A program made the position numbers and the translations under genes. Positions 17,710 to 25,148 of a stretch of 64,000 nucleotides of DNA are shown piece by piece. The notes under the pieces were generated by a model. That model did no database searches and was not told the origin of the DNA. It was given only the letters and a program-made list of their open reading frames with translations. Position 1 is the stretch's first letter. Each line of letters begins with the position of its first letter. This stretch comes from Acidobacteriota bacterium (GTDB taxonomy: Bacteria; Acidobacteriota; Thermoanaerobaculia; Multivoradales; Multivoraceae), in NCBI GenBank assembly GCA_028877275.1, contig JAPPFP010000007.1:55338-119337 (forward strand), given 5' to 3'.

Positions 17710-20585
17710 GCGGGAAGAAGATCGTCGTTCGCGGCGCCCGCGAACACAACCTGAAGAACCTGACGGTCGAGATTCCCCGGGATCGGCTGGTCGTCGTCAC
17801 CGGCGTTTCGGGCTCGGGCAAGTCCTCCCTGGCCTTCGACACGCTGTTCGCTGAAGGGCAACGTCGCTACGTCGAGTCTCTGTCGGCCTACGCCCGCCAG
17901 TTCCTGCACCAGGTCGAGAAGCCGGACGTCGACTCGATCGAGGGGCTGTCACCGGCGATTTCGATCGAGCAGAAGTCGGTGTCCCGCAACCCGCGGTCGA
18001 CGGTTGGGACGGTAACGGAAATCCAGGACTATCTGCGGCTGCTCTACGCCTCGGTCGGAGTGCCGCACTGCCCGGAATGCGGCAAGGTGATCCGGCCGCA
18101 GACCGTGCAGCAGATGGTGGACCGGGTTGCCGGGATGCCAGAGGGCACCCGGCTGCTGCTGCTCGCGCCGTACGTCCGGGGAAAGAAGGGTGAGTACCGC
18201 CGTCAACTCGAGCAGATGGTCCGCGAGGGGTTCCTGCGGGCGCGGATCGATGGCGAACTGTACGAGCTCTCGGACGACCTTCCCGCTCTCGACAAGAACA
18301 GGAAGCACGACATCGAGATCGTGATCGACCGTCTCGTCGTGCGGCCGGGCATCGAGCAGCGGCTCGCCGCGTCGTTCGAGACGGCCCTCGAAGTCGGGCG
18401 CGGCCTGCTCATCGTGGCGCCGCAGAACCTCCCTGAGAACCCGGCGCTGCCCGAGGAGACGATGTCGCAGCACTACGCCTGCGCCGACTGCGGCTCCAGT
18501 CTGGCGGAGATCTCGCCGCGCCTCTTCTCGTTCAACAGCCCCTACGGCGCCTGCCCCGAGTGCGGCGGCCTGGGATCCTCGATGGCGGTCGACGAGCAGC
18601 GGATCCTGGACGATCCGCGGCGGTCGATCCAGTCCGGCGTGCTCAGACCCTTCCCGACGAGTTCGTCGTCGTGGCGGCTCAGGATGCTCAGGACGGTCGC
18701 CGCGGATCTCGGCTTCGATCTCTCGACCCCGTGGTGCGAGTTGTCCGAGGAGGCGCGGCAGGTCGTGCTCTACGGCTCGGGCAGCCGGGAGATCGCTTTC
18801 GAGATCAAGGGCCGGCGGTCGTCCTACCAGTGGCGCGGGCGCTACGAGGGCGTCGTGCCGATGCTCACCCGCCGGCACGCGGACACGGAGTCGCCGGGCG
18901 TTCGAGCGGAGATCGAGAAATACATGTCGGTTCGCACCTGCGGTTCGTGCTCGGGTCGCCGGCTCCGGCCCGAGGCGCTGGCGGTCACGGTCGGCGACCG
19001 TTCGATCGACGATCTGACATCGATGCCGATCGGCGACCTCCGGCGGGTGGTCGGGGCCTTGGGACTGGGCACGAAGGAACGGCAGATCGCCGGCAAGATC
19101 CTTCAGGAGGTGGAGGACCGGCTGACGTTCCTCGATGACGTCGGTCTCGGCTACCTGCACCTGGATCGGGCGTCGGGAACCCTCTCGGGAGGCGAGAGCC
19201 AGCGCATCCGGCTCGCGACGCAGATCGGAAGCAAGCTCCAGGGCGTGCTCTACGTGCTGGACGAGCCGTCGATCGGCCTGCACCAGCGGGACAACGCGAA
19301 GCTGCTCCGGACGCTCAAGGGCATGCGTGACCTGGGGAACTCCGTGCTCCTGGTCGAACACGACGAGGAGACGATCCGGGAAGCCGACTGGATCGTCGAT
19401 CTGGGTCCGAGGGCGGGTGAACACGGCGGCGAGGTGGTCGCGGAAGGATCCCTCGCGAAGGTGGAGAAGGCGAAGGGGTCGTTGACCGCTGCCTACCTCC
19501 GCGGCGAAGCGGAGGTGCCTGTGCCGGCGGCGCGGCGGCCCGGGAACGGCGCGTGGCTGGGCATCCGGGGCGCGCGCCAGAACAACCTGGCCGAACTCGA
19601 CGTCGACGTGCCGCTCGGCTGCTTCGTCCTGGTCACCGGAGTTTCTGGTTCGGGCAAGAGCAGTCTGGTCAACGAGGTGCTGTACAAGGCCCTGGCGCGA
19701 CACTTCTACCGCGCGGTCGATCCGGCCGGCGATCACGATGGAATCGAGGGGCTCGAGCATCTCGACAAGGTGATCGCCATCGATCAGAGCCCGATCGGCC
19801 GCACTCCGCGCTCCAATCCGGCGACCTACACCAACGTCTTCACGCCGATCCGCACACTGATGGCGAAGACCGCCGAAGCGCGGGCGCGCGGCTACAAGCC
19901 CGGCCGGTTCAGCTTCAACGTCAAGGGCGGCCGCTGCGAAGCCTGCGCCGGCGACGGTCAGAACAAGATCGAGATGCACTTCCTGCCCGACGTCTACGTC
20001 ACCTGCGACATCTGCGGCGGCCTCCGCTACGACCGCGAGACCCTGCAGGTCCGCTACAAGGGCAAGAACATCGCCGACATCCTCGGGATGAGCGTCGAGA
20101 GCGCGTGCGAGTTCTTCGCCAACGTTCCGGCCATCGACCGCATCCTCTCGACGCTGGACGAGGTGGGGCTCGGCTACATCCGTCTCGGGCAGCCCGCGAC
20201 CACGCTGTCGGGTGGCGAGGCGCAGCGGGTCAAGCTGGCCACCGAGCTGTCCAAGAGGGCGACGGGACGGAGTCTCTACCTGCTGGACGAGCCGACCACG
20301 GGTCTCCACTTCGACGACGTGCGGCGTCTGGTCGGCCTCCTGCAGCGCCTGGTGGACCGGGGCAACACGGTGCTGGTCGTCGAGCACAACCTCGACGTGA
20401 TCAAGAACGCGGACTGGATCATCGACCTGGGCCCGGAGGGCGGCGTCGGTGGCGGCAGGCTGGTCGTCGCCGGTTCGCCCGAAGAGGTTGCGGCCTCGCG
20501 GGAGAGTCACACCGGGGCGTTCCTGAGGAAGGTGTTGGCGACTCCGGCGCAGGTGCGCGCCACCCAGGTACGAAGGGCGAGTTGA
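17706..20585 (+). CDS. uvrA: Excinuclease ABC subunit A
   Basis: UvrA is the damage-sensing ATPase of nucleotide excision repair. The 959-residue product has both ABC modules: Walker [21 protein letters not shown] near the N-terminus and [16 protein letters not shown] mid-protein, with signatures [16 protein letters not shown] and [17 protein letters not shown]. Zinc-binding cysteine pairs are CADCGS/CPECGG and [14 protein letters not shown]. Its GTG start overlaps the smpB stop, and the regulator gene follows 10 bases after its stop, so readthrough into the regulator is possible. Confidence 0.97.
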   Translation: MSGKKIVVRGAREHNLKNLTVEIPRDRLVVVTGVSGSGKSSLAFDTLFAEGQRRYVESLSAYARQFLHQVEKPDVDSIEGLSPAISIEQKSVSRNPRSTVGTVTEIQDYLRLLYASVGVPHCPECGKVIRPQTVQQMVDRVAGMPEGTRLLLLAPYVRGKKGEYRRQLEQMVREGFLRARIDGELYELSDDLPALDKNRKHDIEIVIDRLVVRPGIEQRLAASFETALEVGRGLLIVAPQNLPENPALPEETMSQHYACADCGSSLAEISPRLFSFNSPYGACPECGGLGSSMAVDEQRILDDPRRSIQSGVLRPFPTSSSSWRLRMLRTVAADLGFDLSTPWCELSEEARQVVLYGSGSREIAFEIKGRRSSYQWRGRYEGVVPMLTRRHADTESPGVRAEIEKYMSVRTCGSCSGRRLRPEALAVTVGDRSIDDLTSMPIGDLRRVVGALGLGTKERQIAGKILQEVEDRLTFLDDVGLGYLHLDRASGTLSGGESQRIRLATQIGSKLQGVLYVLDEPSIGLHQRDNAKLLRTLKGMRDLGNSVLLVEHDEETIREADWIVDLGPRAGEHGGEVVAEGSLAKVEKAKGSLTAAYLRGEAEVPVPAARRPGNGAWLGIRGARQNNLAELDVDVPLGCFVLVTGVSGSGKSSLVNEVLYKALARHFYRAVDPAGDHDGIEGLEHLDKVIAIDQSPIGRTPRSNPATYTNVFTPIRTLMAKTAEARARGYKPGRFSFNVKGGRCEACAGDGQNKIEMHFLPDVYVTCDICGGLRYDRETLQVRYKGKNIADILGMSVESACEFFANVPAIDRILSTLDEVGLGYIRLGQPATTLSGGEAQRVKLATELSKRATGRSLYLLDEPTTGLHFDDVRRLVGLLQRLVDRGNTVLVVEHNLDVIKNADWIIDLGPEGGVGGGRLVVAGSPEEVAASRESHTGAFLRKVLATPAQVRATQVRRAS

Positions 20586-20595
20586 GGAACTGAGC

Positions 20596-22104
20596 GTGGC
20601 CGCCCGCCGATCCTCCCCCTCCCGGAAGGCCTCCACCGACTTTGCCGGCCGCCGGCAGCGGCTCCAGCTCGAAACGCTCTACGACCTGGTCGTGGCGCTC
20701 CACTCCCACGAATCCGAGCAGGGTCTGCTGGATGACCTCCTGCAGCGTCTCTGCACCATCGTCGACCCGGCCGCGGCCGCAGCCGTCACCCGCGACCGCT
20801 TCGGCGTCGCGCGGTCGGCGTCGACGGTCGGCTTCGGGAGTGCCTCCCCGGCTGCCGAGACGCTGCTGGCGGGTCCCTTGTGGGGCGATCTCCTGGCGCG
20901 GGACGACGTCCTGGCGCGGAGCGGCGGTTCGCTGGCCGGCCGCGAGTTCCGGTTCCTGCTGGCGGTGCCGCTCAAGTCTCGCGACGCGGTGCTGGGCTTC
21001 GTCGCCGTGCTCGACAAGGAGGTCCGCGGTCAGGGCGAACCGGGCTTCAGTGACGGCGACCGGAGGTTCCTCCGGTCGGTCGCGGCGCTTGCCGGGGTGG
21101 CTCTGGACGGCCTGCGCCAGGTGGAGCGGCTGGTCGTGTCGAGGGAGCGGTTGGCGGAGGAGAACAAGCTGCTCAAGGAGCGCCTGGACGACGTGGCGGA
21201 GGTCGGCGGCAGGCGGATCGTGGCCCACGCGCCGGCGATGCGTCGCATCCTGGAAGTGATCGACCGGGTCGCGCCGCGGAGCGTTGGCGTCCTGCTACGG
21301 GGGGAGAGCGGCACGGGCAAGGAACTCATGGCGGCTTTTCTGCACGAACGGTCCGAGCGGACCGGCCCGCTGGTCGCGGTGAACTGCGCCGCGCTTCCCG
21401 AGAGCCTGCTGGAGAGCGAGCTGTTCGGCATCGAGGGCGGCGTGGCCACCGGTGTGAGAGCGCGCCTCGGTCGCTTCGAGCTGGCGGAGGGCGGCACCCT
21501 GTTCCTCGACGAGGTGGCCGACCTCGACGTCGCGCTGCAGGTCAAGTTGCTGCGTGCGCTCCAGGAGCGCGAGATCGTGCGGGTCGGGGGCCAGCGGCCG
21601 ATCGCCGTCGACACCCGGGTCGTCGCCGCGACGCACCAACCGTTGGAGCGACTGGTCGAGGAGGGCCGGTTCCGCGAAGATCTGTACTACCGCCTGAAGG
21701 GAGTCAGCGTGGAACTGCCGCCCCTGCGAGAGCGGCGGCGGGACATCCCGCACCTGATCCGCCACTTCGCCGAACGGTTTTGCGCCCGGGAGTCGATCGA
21801 GCTGCCCCAGTTCGACCGAACAGCGCTGAACTTCCTGCTGGCGCACGACTATCCGGGGAACGTGCGGGAACTTCAGAACATCGTCGAGGGCGCTGTCTCC
21901 CTGGCCGACGGTGTTGTCGACGTAGCCCTGGTCCAGTCGCTGATGGGCGGCGCGGTCGGCCTTCAGAGCCCGGAGCCGCTGGATCTCGAGACGGTCAAGC
22001 GGCGTCACGTACGCCGGGTGATCGGGATGACGGGGGGCAACAAGAGCGCCGCCGCCAGGCTTCTCGGCGTCAACAGGCGCACCCTGACGCGCGGGGGGTA
22101 CTGA
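20596..22104 (+). CDS. GAF-AAA+-Fis enhancer-binding regulator with variant GVATGV loop
   Basis: This 502-residue sigma-54-activator-type regulator starts at GTG 20596 with GAGGA just upstream. Residues about 35-170 look like a GAF domain ending in a short coiled coil (SRERLAEENKLLKERLDD). The AAA+ core has Walker A GESGTGKE (~235), Walker B GGTLFLDEVADL, and RFREDLYYRLKGVSVELPPL. The loop that contacts sigma-54, normally GAFTGA, reads GVATGV at residues 282-287. The C-terminal Fis-like HTH (NKSAAARLLGVNRRTLTRGG) is cut slightly short. Just downstream are palindromes and a sigma-54 promoter, so it probably controls the kinase/STAS/phosphatase operon. No receiver domain is present, so the signal probably enters through GAF. 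Confidence 0.88.
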   Translation: MAARRSSPSRKASTDFAGRRQRLQLETLYDLVVALHSHESEQGLLDDLLQRLCTIVDPAAAAAVTRDRFGVARSASTVGFGSASPAAETLLAGPLWGDLLARDDVLARSGGSLAGREFRFLLAVPLKSRDAVLGFVAVLDKEVRGQGEPGFSDGDRRFLRSVAALAGVALDGLRQVERLVVSRERLAEENKLLKERLDDVAEVGGRRIVAHAPAMRRILEVIDRVAPRSVGVLLRGESGTGKELMAAFLHERSERTGPLVAVNCAALPESLLESELFGIEGGVATGVRARLGRFELAEGGTLFLDEVADLDVALQVKLLRALQEREIVRVGGQRPIAVDTRVVAATHQPLERLVEEGRFREDLYYRLKGVSVELPPLRERRRDIPHLIRHFAERFCARESIELPQFDRTALNFLLAHDYPGNVRELQNIVEGAVSLADGVVDVALVQSLMGGAVGLQSPEPLDLETVKRRHVRRVIGMTGGNKSAAARLLGVNRRTLTRGGY

Positions 22105-22116
22105 CTGGTCCGGGTC

Positions 22117-22145
22117 ATAGTGGCCCACTATAGGACAAGTTGTCC
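22117..22145. promoter_or_regulatory. Two adjacent palindromes between regulator and sigma-54 promoter
   Basis: ATAGTGG-C-CCACTAT (22117-22131) and GGACAA-G-TTGTCC (22133-22145) are perfect inverted repeats separated by one base, starting 13 bases after the regulator stop. The second resembles the GGGGCAA/TTGCCCC palindrome at 22215. They lie roughly 190-215 bases upstream of the sigma-54 promoter, a normal range for enhancer sites. The first could alternatively be part of a weak terminator. Confidence 0.55.
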
Positions 22146-22184
22146 CTAGTGCCGGCTGGACGGGCCTAGAGTCTCACCGGAGAG

Positions 22185-22260
22185 TTGCCCGAGACGCGGC
22201 GACGCGCCGGAGACGGGGCAAATTGCCCCGATCGGTGGTCAGCTCGCGGCGATGTTGCCC
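22185..22260. promoter_or_regulatory. TTGCCC palindrome and half-sites: candidate enhancer sites
   Basis: GGGGCAA-A-TTGCCCC at 22215-22229 is a perfect 7-bp palindrome. Additional TTGCCC half-sites lie at 22185-22190 and 22255-22260, and TTGTCC at 22140-22145 belongs to the same series. The main palindrome is centred about 110 bases upstream of the promoter -12 element, typical for an enhancer-binding protein. I infer that it binds the adjacent regulator. Confidence 0.6.
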
Positions 22261-22319
22261 GGTGCGAAGACCCGCCTGAAAGCTGACTCTTCGGGCGAAC
22301 GGCCCGGTAACTCCCCGGC

Positions 22320-22335
22320 TGGCAGGAGACTTGCT
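22320..22335 (+). promoter_or_regulatory. Sigma-54 (-24/-12) promoter
   Basis: TGGCAGGAGACTTGCT matches the sigma-54 consensus TGGCAC-N5-TTGCW closely, with the invariant GG at 22321-22322, exactly ten bases, then GC at 22333-22334. Transcription would start near 22346, about 20 bases before an ATG that has a strong ribosome site. Its placement downstream of a sigma-54 activator gene and palindromes supports function. Confidence 0.75.
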
Positions 22336-22365
22336 CTACCGAGGGTCACCAACGGGGAGGTCGAC

Positions 22366-22554
22366 ATGATGGTAGGGTCACCGTTCAGTTTTTTGGACCG
22401 TGGGGGCGCCGCCGCGCCGGTTTCGTGGGCGGGGGGGTTGTCCTCAGGTGTGTTCTGGTCCTCGGTGGTTGTCGCCAGCTTCCTGTGGTTTCTGCTGAAC
22501 GACGGGATCCAACCCGTGGTGATCTACTGTCTCAAGCTCTTCCTCGTCGCCTGA
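22366..22554 (+). CDS. 62-residue membrane protein, first gene after the sigma-54 promoter
   Basis: I do not recognise a family. ATG 22366 is preceded by GGGGAGG five bases upstream, the best ribosome site in this region, which is why I call a gene here. A longer frame from 22252 would run through the operator and promoter and is rejected. The product has a Gly/Ser/Ala-rich N-terminal half and a hydrophobic segment of about 20-25 residues (SSVVVASFLWFLL), then a second hydrophobic stretch (VVIYCLKLFLVA) at the very C-terminus. It may be a membrane anchor, sensor or effector for the partner-switching proteins encoded 36 bases downstream; that role is inferred from position only. Confidence 0.65.
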   Translation: MMVGSPFSFLDRGGAAAPVSWAGGLSSGVFWSSVVVASFLWFLLNDGIQPVVIYCLKLFLVA

Positions 22555-22590
22555 CGCCCTGGCTGCAGGGGCGCCGGTCGCTTCTCCCCG

Positions 22591-23034
22591 ATGTCTGAGC
22601 TCGGAGTTCTTGAAGAAACCCACCTGACCTTCAGGCTCGCGCCTGAAATGGAACTGGAAGTACGGGCGTGCGCCTGCGAGATGGCGAAGTCCATCCGGAT
22701 GAGCACTGACAAGGTCGAGGAAGTGGGCATGGCGGTCGTCGAAGCGTGCATCAACGCGATCGAACACAGCCGGGCTGATGACGGCCAGCTCCATCTCGGG
22801 CTCGCGGTGCTGGGTTCGGCAGAGGCAGAGGAGCCGCGGATGCTCCGGATCACGATTCAGGATCAGGGAATCGGCTTCGATCGCTCGAAGCTGGTACCGC
22901 CCCGGATCGAGGACAACCTCAGGTCGATCCGCAAGCGTGGCTGGGGGTTGAAGATCATCGAAGGGTTGATGGACGAGGTGAACGTGCTCTCGGGCGAGGG
23001 CGGCACCTCCGTCGTCATGTTGAAGGTACTCTGA
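22591..23034 (+). CDS. RsbW/SpoIIAB-like anti-sigma-type serine kinase
   Basis: This 147-residue GHKL-fold kinase is of the type that phosphorylates STAS proteins and sequesters a sigma factor or other target. The ATP site is intact: N-box VVEACINAIEHS, G1 box DQGIGFD and G2 box RGWGLKIIEGLMDEV. Length and layout are normal for stand-alone RsbW proteins. The STAS gene follows 33 bases later and the PP2C gene after that, giving a complete kinase-antagonist-phosphatase set. No sigma factor gene is nearby, so its final target is unknown. Confidence 0.88.
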   Translation: MSELGVLEETHLTFRLAPEMELEVRACACEMAKSIRMSTDKVEEVGMAVVEACINAIEHSRADDGQLHLGLAVLGSAEAEEPRMLRITIQDQGIGFDRSKLVPPRIEDNLRSIRKRGWGLKIIEGLMDEVNVLSGEGGTSVVMLKVL

Positions 23035-23067
23035 CGCTCTGGTGAGCGAGGAAGTCTGGTTGGGTCC

Positions 23068-23427
23068 ATGAACGAGGGTCTGAAGTTGAACGTGGAGCGC
23101 CGCGACGGTCTGGCGGTGATTTACACGGACGGTTACATCAACAACCAGGGCGGCGAGGAGATCGCGGAGGCGGCGTACGGTCTGCTCGACGAGGGCTTCG
23201 GGACCCTGCTGCTGAACCTCGCCGGGACGAAGATCGTCAACTCGATCGGCATCTCCATCCTGATCGAGATCATCGAGAAGATGATCGAAGTGGAGGGCCG
23301 GCTGTCCTTCTGCAACCTCACGCCGACGATCGAGAAGACCTTCCACATCATGGGCCTGGCGCAGTACTCCAGCATCTTTCCCGACGAACAGGCGGCGGTG
23401 ACCGAGCTTCAGGCCGGGGCTTCGTGA
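23068..23427 (+). CDS. STAS-domain anti-sigma factor antagonist
   Basis: This 119-residue single-domain STAS protein resembles SpoIIAA/RsbV. The conserved phospho-loop reads KIVNSIGISIL; Ser59 falls where the family has DSSG, but the neighbouring serine is replaced by Ile60. Start ATG 23068 follows 33 bases after the kinase gene. Its stop overlaps the GTG start of the phosphatase (GTGA), so the two are probably translated together. By analogy the kinase phosphorylates it and the PP2C protein reverses this. Confidence 0.88.
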   Translation: MNEGLKLNVERRDGLAVIYTDGYINNQGGEEIAEAAYGLLDEGFGTLLLNLAGTKIVNSIGISILIEIIEKMIEVEGRLSFCNLTPTIEKTFHIMGLAQYSSIFPDEQAAVTELQAGAS

Positions 23428-25076
23428 CTTCGCCGGCCGCCGGTGCCGCCCAGGCGTCGGAGTCGAGTTCGGCGGCGGGAACGGGTCTCGGAGCCGAACT
23501 CTGGCGGCTGGCGGCAGCTGCGGAGAACGCGGAGTGGGAGAGCGGCGCGGCGCAGACCCGGCTCGTCAGGCACTGGTGCCGGAGCCAGGGCCTGGCTGGC
23601 GCTCAGATCTACCACCGCGACGGCGGTCCGGTGGCGGCTTGGGGCGTGCTCGGCACGCGCGAGCGGAGCCTGGAGCGCGGCCTGATCCTCTACTACGCCG
23701 CGGCGGACGATGCGGCTCGCGATGACGACCCCGGCGGCGGAGAGGGAACCACGCCGGAGGAGCACGACCTCGCTGGAGTGCTGGCGATCGGCCTCAGGCT
23801 GCGGGAACTGGCCGACGAGCTGAAGGACCGGAAGTTCCAGGACAACTACAACGTCGTCACGCTGCAGGCGGTCTACGACGTGGGGCTGGCGATTGCCTCG
23901 ACCCTGAACCTGGAGGAACTGACCGAGGAGATCCTGCTGCGCGCGGTGTCCCTTCTGGACGCGCGGCGGGGCGCCTTCTACCTGCTGGACGAAGAGCGCC
24001 GCCTCGCGCTTGCCGGCACGATCGGCGGCGGCGCCCGCGAGGCGATCGATGCGCCGCCGGCCGGCTTCGACGAAGCCGGCATCGAGGCGGTAGCGGCGGG
24101 TGTGATGCCGGACGCCGAACACTCGCTCGCGGTCCCCATCGAAGGCGACGGCGGCAGCGGAAGCGTCGGCCTGCTGGTCGTGGCCGACAAGGAGAGCCGG
24201 ACCGGAGTCGGCCCGTTCGCCGCGGCCGATCATCGTGCGCTCTCGCTGTTCGCCAACCAGGCCGCGATCGCCTTGACCAACGCGAAGCTCCACCGGCAGG
24301 CGCTCGAGAAGGAGCGCCTGGAACGGGAAGTGGAGCTCGCGGCCGAGATCCAGCGCAACATTCTGCCCGCCGAGATGCCGACCGCGGGCTGCTTCGAGAC
24401 GGTTGGCTGGAGCCGTCCCTCACGCCAGGTCGGCGGCGACTACTTCGGTTCGCTCCGGTTCGCTGGATCGCGTCGCGGGCTGGTGGTTGCCGATGTCACC
24501 GGAAAGGGCATGCCTGCCGCGCTCCTCGTTTCGACTCTGGACTCGGCGTTGCGATTACTGGTCGACGACGGCCGACTGGGCGGAGAGGCCACCGAGGCCG
24601 AACTCTCGGCGGAGCTCTTCGTCCGTTTGAACAAGCACATCGTCGAGAGCAGCGCCAGCAATCGCTTCATCACCCTGATCCTCGCCGAGATCGATCCGCG
24701 AAACCGCGCCGTCCGCTATCTCAATGCGGGACACAACCCCGGACTCCTGGTGCGCGGGAACGCCGAAGTGACGCCCCTTCCCGCCAGTGGTCTGCCGCTG
24801 GGCCTGCTGCCGACGGCGAGCTACCGGGTGGAGCCGGTCGAGATGGGACCGGGCGATCTCCTCTGCCTCTACAGCGACGGGATCACTGAGTGCGAGTCCC
24901 TGGACGGCGAAGAGTACGGCCAGGAACGACTGGAGGACTTCCTTCGTTCCCGCCGCGAGCGGCCGCTGTCCGAGATCGTGGACGCCATCGATGCCGACGT
25001 GCGGCGCTTCGGCGCCGGACTGCCGCAGGGCGACGATCAGACCGTCGTCCTGATTCGCTGGGTGCGCGGGTCGTAG
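23424..25076 (+). CDS. GAF domain PP2C (SpoIIE/RsbU-type) phosphatase
   Basis: This 550-residue phosphatase is predicted to dephosphorylate the STAS protein. Residues about 1-130 are of unknown fold. A GAF domain lies around 150-290 (LNLEELTEEILLRAVSLLDA ... FANQAAIALTNAKL), followed by a helical linker (EREVELAAEIQRNILPAEMP) and the SpoIIE-type catalytic domain. Metal-binding motifs are present: QVGGDYFG, VVADVTGKGMPAALL, NAGHNPGLLV, LYSDGITECES and GDDQTVVLIR. The GAF domain suggests that a small ligand or redox signal controls activity. No TM segments are evident, so it acts in the cytoplasm. Confidence 0.9.
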   Translation: MTSPAAGAAQASESSSAAGTGLGAELWRLAAAAENAEWESGAAQTRLVRHWCRSQGLAGAQIYHRDGGPVAAWGVLGTRERSLERGLILYYAAADDAARDDDPGGGEGTTPEEHDLAGVLAIGLRLRELADELKDRKFQDNYNVVTLQAVYDVGLAIASTLNLEELTEEILLRAVSLLDARRGAFYLLDEERRLALAGTIGGGAREAIDAPPAGFDEAGIEAVAAGVMPDAEHSLAVPIEGDGGSGSVGLLVVADKESRTGVGPFAAADHRALSLFANQAAIALTNAKLHRQALEKERLEREVELAAEIQRNILPAEMPTAGCFETVGWSRPSRQVGGDYFGSLRFAGSRRGLVVADVTGKGMPAALLVSTLDSALRLLVDDGRLGGEATEAELSAELFVRLNKHIVESSASNRFITLILAEIDPRNRAVRYLNAGHNPGLLVRGNAEVTPLPASGLPLGLLPTASYRVEPVEMGPGDLLCLYSDGITECESLDGEEYGQERLEDFLRSRRERPLSEIVDAIDADVRRFGAGLPQGDDQTVVLIRWVRGS

Positions 25077-25098
25077 CCGGGGGTCTTCTGACCCCCGG
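25077..25098 (+). terminator. Strong hairpin after the PP2C gene
   Basis: CCGGGGGTC-TTCT-GACCCCCGG is a perfect 9-bp GC-rich stem with a tetraloop, starting immediately after the phosphatase stop codon. There is no U tract, so it may stall polymerase or protect the 3' end rather than act as a classical intrinsic terminator. It separates this operon from the convergent TldD/PmbA gene. Confidence 0.6.
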
Positions 25099-25148
25099 TA
25101 AGCGCGTGCCGTAGGCGGCTGGAAGGCGCCGGCCGAAGGCCGTCCTAA

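Noticed and set aside
22070..22104. Frameshift at the end of the sigma-54-type regulator
   Set aside because: The protein ends a few residues early after a G-rich run (TLTRGGY), which could be a sequencing slip. However, the Fis helix-turn-helix is essentially complete and the alternate frame does not restore a better ending.
22252..22365. N-terminal extension of the small membrane protein
   Set aside because: It would be encoded by the TTGCCC site and the sigma-54 promoter; the strong ribosome site points to ATG 22366.
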